A stretch of DNA of 6,996 nt from NCBI GenBank assembly GCA_947471695.1, contig CANIWY010000055.1, forward strand, positions 1-6,996. The letters run 5' to 3'. The notes below the pieces were generated by a model. The model made no database searches. It saw only the letters and a list, made by a program, of their open reading frames with translations, and was not told the origin of the DNA. Shown here in pieces: positions 5,313-6,996 of this stretch. The translations under genes were made by a program, and so were the position numbers. Numbering within the stretch: position 1 is the first letter of the stretch; every line of letters begins with the position of its first letter. The stretch is from Nitrosomonadaceae bacterium (GTDB lineage: Bacteria; Pseudomonadota; Gammaproteobacteria; Burkholderiales; Nitrosomonadaceae).

Positions 5313-6647
5313 TTAGGGCTGTTTTGGCATTGGATTATCTTGCGCTATTATCAATCGATTCTCTGGGAATCGGGCAATGAACCGGCTGCCGTTTCTAGGC
5401 TCGCTGACGATTTCGAGATGGGCTTGGTGTCGACTTAATATATGCTTGACGATGGCGAGTCCAAGACCAGTGCCCCCAGTTTCACGCGAACGACTCCGAT
5501 CGACCCGGTAGAACCTTTCTGTTAGACGCGGTAGGTGCTCAGACTCGATCCCTATGCCGCTATCTTGCACCAAGAATAACCCCTGACCACCCTCAATTCT
5601 CCAGTTCAGGAGTATCTCCCCTCCGCCGGGAGTATATCGTATGGCATTACTGACAAGATTGCTGAAGGCGCTGTGTAACTCATCCGCACTTCCTCGTAAC
5701 TGTGCATCGGTATCGAGTTTGAGGTTGATATGATGACGCCCCGCACTCAAGGACTGTGCCTCATGATAAAGTTCACGTAGCATTTCAACAATATTGACGT
5801 TTCCTTCGCGGACCTGGTTCTGAGCATTCTCCAGCCTAGACAAAGCTAATAAGTCTTCCACCAGACGCTGCATACGCAAAGTCTGGTCGGTCATTAATGT
5901 GAGTGCACGCTTACCTATCTTGCTGCCAGTTTGGTCCTCTTCCGAAAGAGTCTCAAGGAAACCGCCAATTACGGTTAATGGGGTACGTAACTCATGCGAA
6001 ACATTAGCAACAAAATCGCGCCGCATGGTTTCGACTCGTTCAAGCAGAGTAATATCTCGGCTAATTAGTAGCTTTTGTTTGTCACCATAGGGTATTAATT
6101 GAAGTGAGAGTATAAGTTCCTGTTGACGAGATTGACGGACTATAAGTGGCTCGCTGTAATTGCGAGTGGCTAGGTATTCAGCAAATTGTGTCTGCCTAAC
6201 TAGATAAGTTATTTGCTGACCAGTATCACGATTAAAGTCTAAGCCAAAATGCTGCTCAGCCACCGGGTTGCACCATTCAATGCGGTCTGATTCATCCAGA
6301 ATCACAACACCCTCAGGCATTGCTGAGGTTGCGCGTCGTAGGCGTTCCAGTGCTGTGCTTAGCTGCTGCTGGCTTTGGCTTTGGCTGCGCATTAGGCGTG
6401 TTAAACGGGTAAATACGTCTCCCCATGCTCCCGTGGTATTGGGCAGCGTTGAGGTTGCAGGTGCTGAAGTTTGTAGCCACTCATCCAATGCTGCTAGATA
6501 GCGCAGGTGGTGGAGAGATAGCAGCAGAAGTGAAAAGCTATAAAATATCAACGCAGGGATAGCCCCCAGTATCAGCCATAGGCTTGCGCTTGAGATGGTG
6601 AGCAAGATGACGCTAGTGAAGCGCTGGCGGAGGCCAGACACGTGCAT
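5313..6647 (-). CDS. phoR: Phosphate regulon sensor histidine kinase PhoR
   Basis: Inner-membrane sensor kinase that phosphorylates PhoB when phosphate is scarce. The 444-residue protein (431 in E. coli) starts with a hydrophobic region at about 11-46 broken by Pro31, consistent with two membrane helices and no sizable periplasmic domain, as in known PhoR. A charged, Gln/Ser-rich linker (SQSQSQQQ, 88-95) leads into a PAS domain at about 105-200. The HisKA domain contains SHELRTPLT with the phospho-accepting His218. The ATPase domain has the N box (Asn330, Asn334), the G1 box DSGIGI at 362-367, the F box RFYRVD at 378-383 and the G2 box GGTGLGL at 391-397. All catalytic elements are present. 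Start choice is uncertain: AAAGGA is only 2 nt from this ATG but 8 nt from a GTG two codons downstream (6641). Assignment to PhoR is supported by the adjacent phoB. Confidence 0.95.
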   Translation of the reverse strand: MHVSGLRQRFTSVILLTISSASLWLILGAIPALIFYSFSLLLLSLHHLRYLAALDEWLQTSAPATSTLPNTTGAWGDVFTRLTRLMRSQSQSQQQLSTALERLRRATSAMPEGVVILDESDRIEWCNPVAEQHFGLDFNRDTGQQITYLVRQTQFAEYLATRNYSEPLIVRQSRQQELILSLQLIPYGDKQKLLISRDITLLERVETMRRDFVANVSHELRTPLTVIGGFLETLSEEDQTGSKIGKRALTLMTDQTLRMQRLVEDLLALSRLENAQNQVREGNVNIVEMLRELYHEAQSLSAGRHHINLKLDTDAQLRGSADELHSAFSNLVSNAIRYTPGGGEILLNWRIEGGQGLFLVQDSGIGIESEHLPRLTERFYRVDRSRSRETGGTGLGLAIVKHILSRHQAHLEIVSEPRNGSRFIARFPENRLIIAQDNPMPKQP

Positions 6648-6649
6648 TA

Positions 6650-6655
6650 TCCTTT
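6650..6655 (-). promoter_or_regulatory. phoR ribosome binding site
   Basis: AAAGGA on the minus strand, in the 36-nt phoB-phoR gap. Its spacing is 2 nt to the ATG at 6647 but 8 nt to the GTG at 6641, so the real PhoR start may be that GTG (442 residues). Confidence 0.5.
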
Positions 6656-6683
6656 GAGATGGGAATAGAGTGCCACAGTCATA

Positions 6684-6996
6684 TTATCTCATACCTCCAC
6701 GGGCATCTGACAAGCGGTAACCTGATCCCCTGACGGTTTGTATCAAATCATCTTTGGCGACAATTTCCAGGGCCTTGCGTAAGCGGCGAATATGCACGTC
6801 GACAGTGCGGTCCTCTACGAATACATGGTCTCCCCACACGCCGTCGAGTAGCTGTGAGCGGGTGTGTACTCGCTCAGAGTGGCTCATCAAGAAATGCAAT
6901 AAACGGAACTCGGTCGGTCCGAGTGCAACTTCCTGATCATTTACAGTGATACGGTGCGTTGCTGGATCAAGCTTCAGACCGCCGATCTCAATCATG
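6684..6996 (-). CDS. phoB: Phosphate regulon response regulator PhoB, C-terminal DNA-binding domain (5' end outside window)
   Basis: Transcription factor that, when phosphorylated by PhoR, binds pho boxes and activates phosphate-starvation genes. The last 103 residues are visible and the frame runs off the right edge; the ATG codon at the edge (6993-6995) is internal, since intact PhoB is about 229 residues. The visible part is the OmpR/PhoB winged-helix domain: GPTEFRLLHFLM, then the loop and recognition helix region VWGDHVFVEDRTVDVHIRRLRKAL, then the wing VRGSGYRLS near the end. RTVDVHIRRLRKAL and QTVRGSGYR are close to E. coli PhoB. The C-terminal extension (DARGGMR) is short. The gene is followed 36 nt later by phoR on the same strand. 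Its promoter, and any pho box controlling it, lie outside the window. Confidence 0.95.
   Translation of the reverse strand, partial: MIEIGGLKLDPATHRITVNDQEVALGPTEFRLLHFLMSHSERVHTRSQLLDGVWGDHVFVEDRTVDVHIRRLRKALEIVAKDDLIQTVRGSGYRLSDARGGMR

Noticed and set aside
6360..6388. Repeated GGCTTT units in phoR as a variable tandem repeat
   Set aside because: Only two perfect units encode the SQSQ linker; too short to count as a variable repeat.
6660..6700. TCATATTATCTCAT in the phoB-phoR gap as a pho box
   Set aside because: Only one half-site resembles the pho box, the second half fails, and it sits between two genes of one operon in the wrong orientation for phoR.

Overview
This is a chromosomal housekeeping segment of a proteobacterium. 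It is most likely a betaproteobacterium (Nitrosomonadales/Gallionellales-like), judged from the protein sequences and a G+C content of about one half by eye. That placement is an inference from remembered family sequences, not from a search. All seven genes recognised are well-known families. I see no insertion sequence, prophage, CRISPR array, tRNA or rRNA, and no evidence of a new multi-gene system. The interest lies in regulation.

Left part, plus strand: the 3' half of purB (adenylosuccinate lyase, open at the left edge) is followed by a 151-nt spacer and then the Hsp70 chaperone set grpE, dnaK, dnaJ. The spacer before grpE holds a good sigma-32 (heat-shock) promoter match, CTTGAAA-N13-CCCAATAT. 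A second, weaker match, CTTGAAA-N13-CCCTATTC, lies across the grpE stop codon and could drive dnaK separately. A strong hairpin followed by five T residues sits behind dnaK. The 234-nt dnaK-dnaJ spacer and this hairpin suggest that dnaJ is expressed at a lower level or from another promoter. The three products act together: DnaJ delivers substrates and triggers ATP hydrolysis by DnaK, and GrpE exchanges the nucleotide.

Right part, minus strand (read right to left): the C-terminal half of phoB (phosphate response regulator, open at the right edge), then phoR (its sensor kinase, complete), then nudF (ADP-ribose pyrophosphatase of the Nudix family). Gaps of 36 and 32 nt suggest one transcript. 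nudF and dnaJ converge with only 3 nt between their stop codons and no terminator visible there.

Points worth a second look are the two sigma-32 promoters, the corrected GrpE start at 813, a nine-G run inside the dnaJ glycine-rich linker that could slip, the repeat-like terminator behind dnaK, and a perfect 15-bp palindrome next to the grpE promoter. No hrcA gene and no CIRCE operator are visible in the window.
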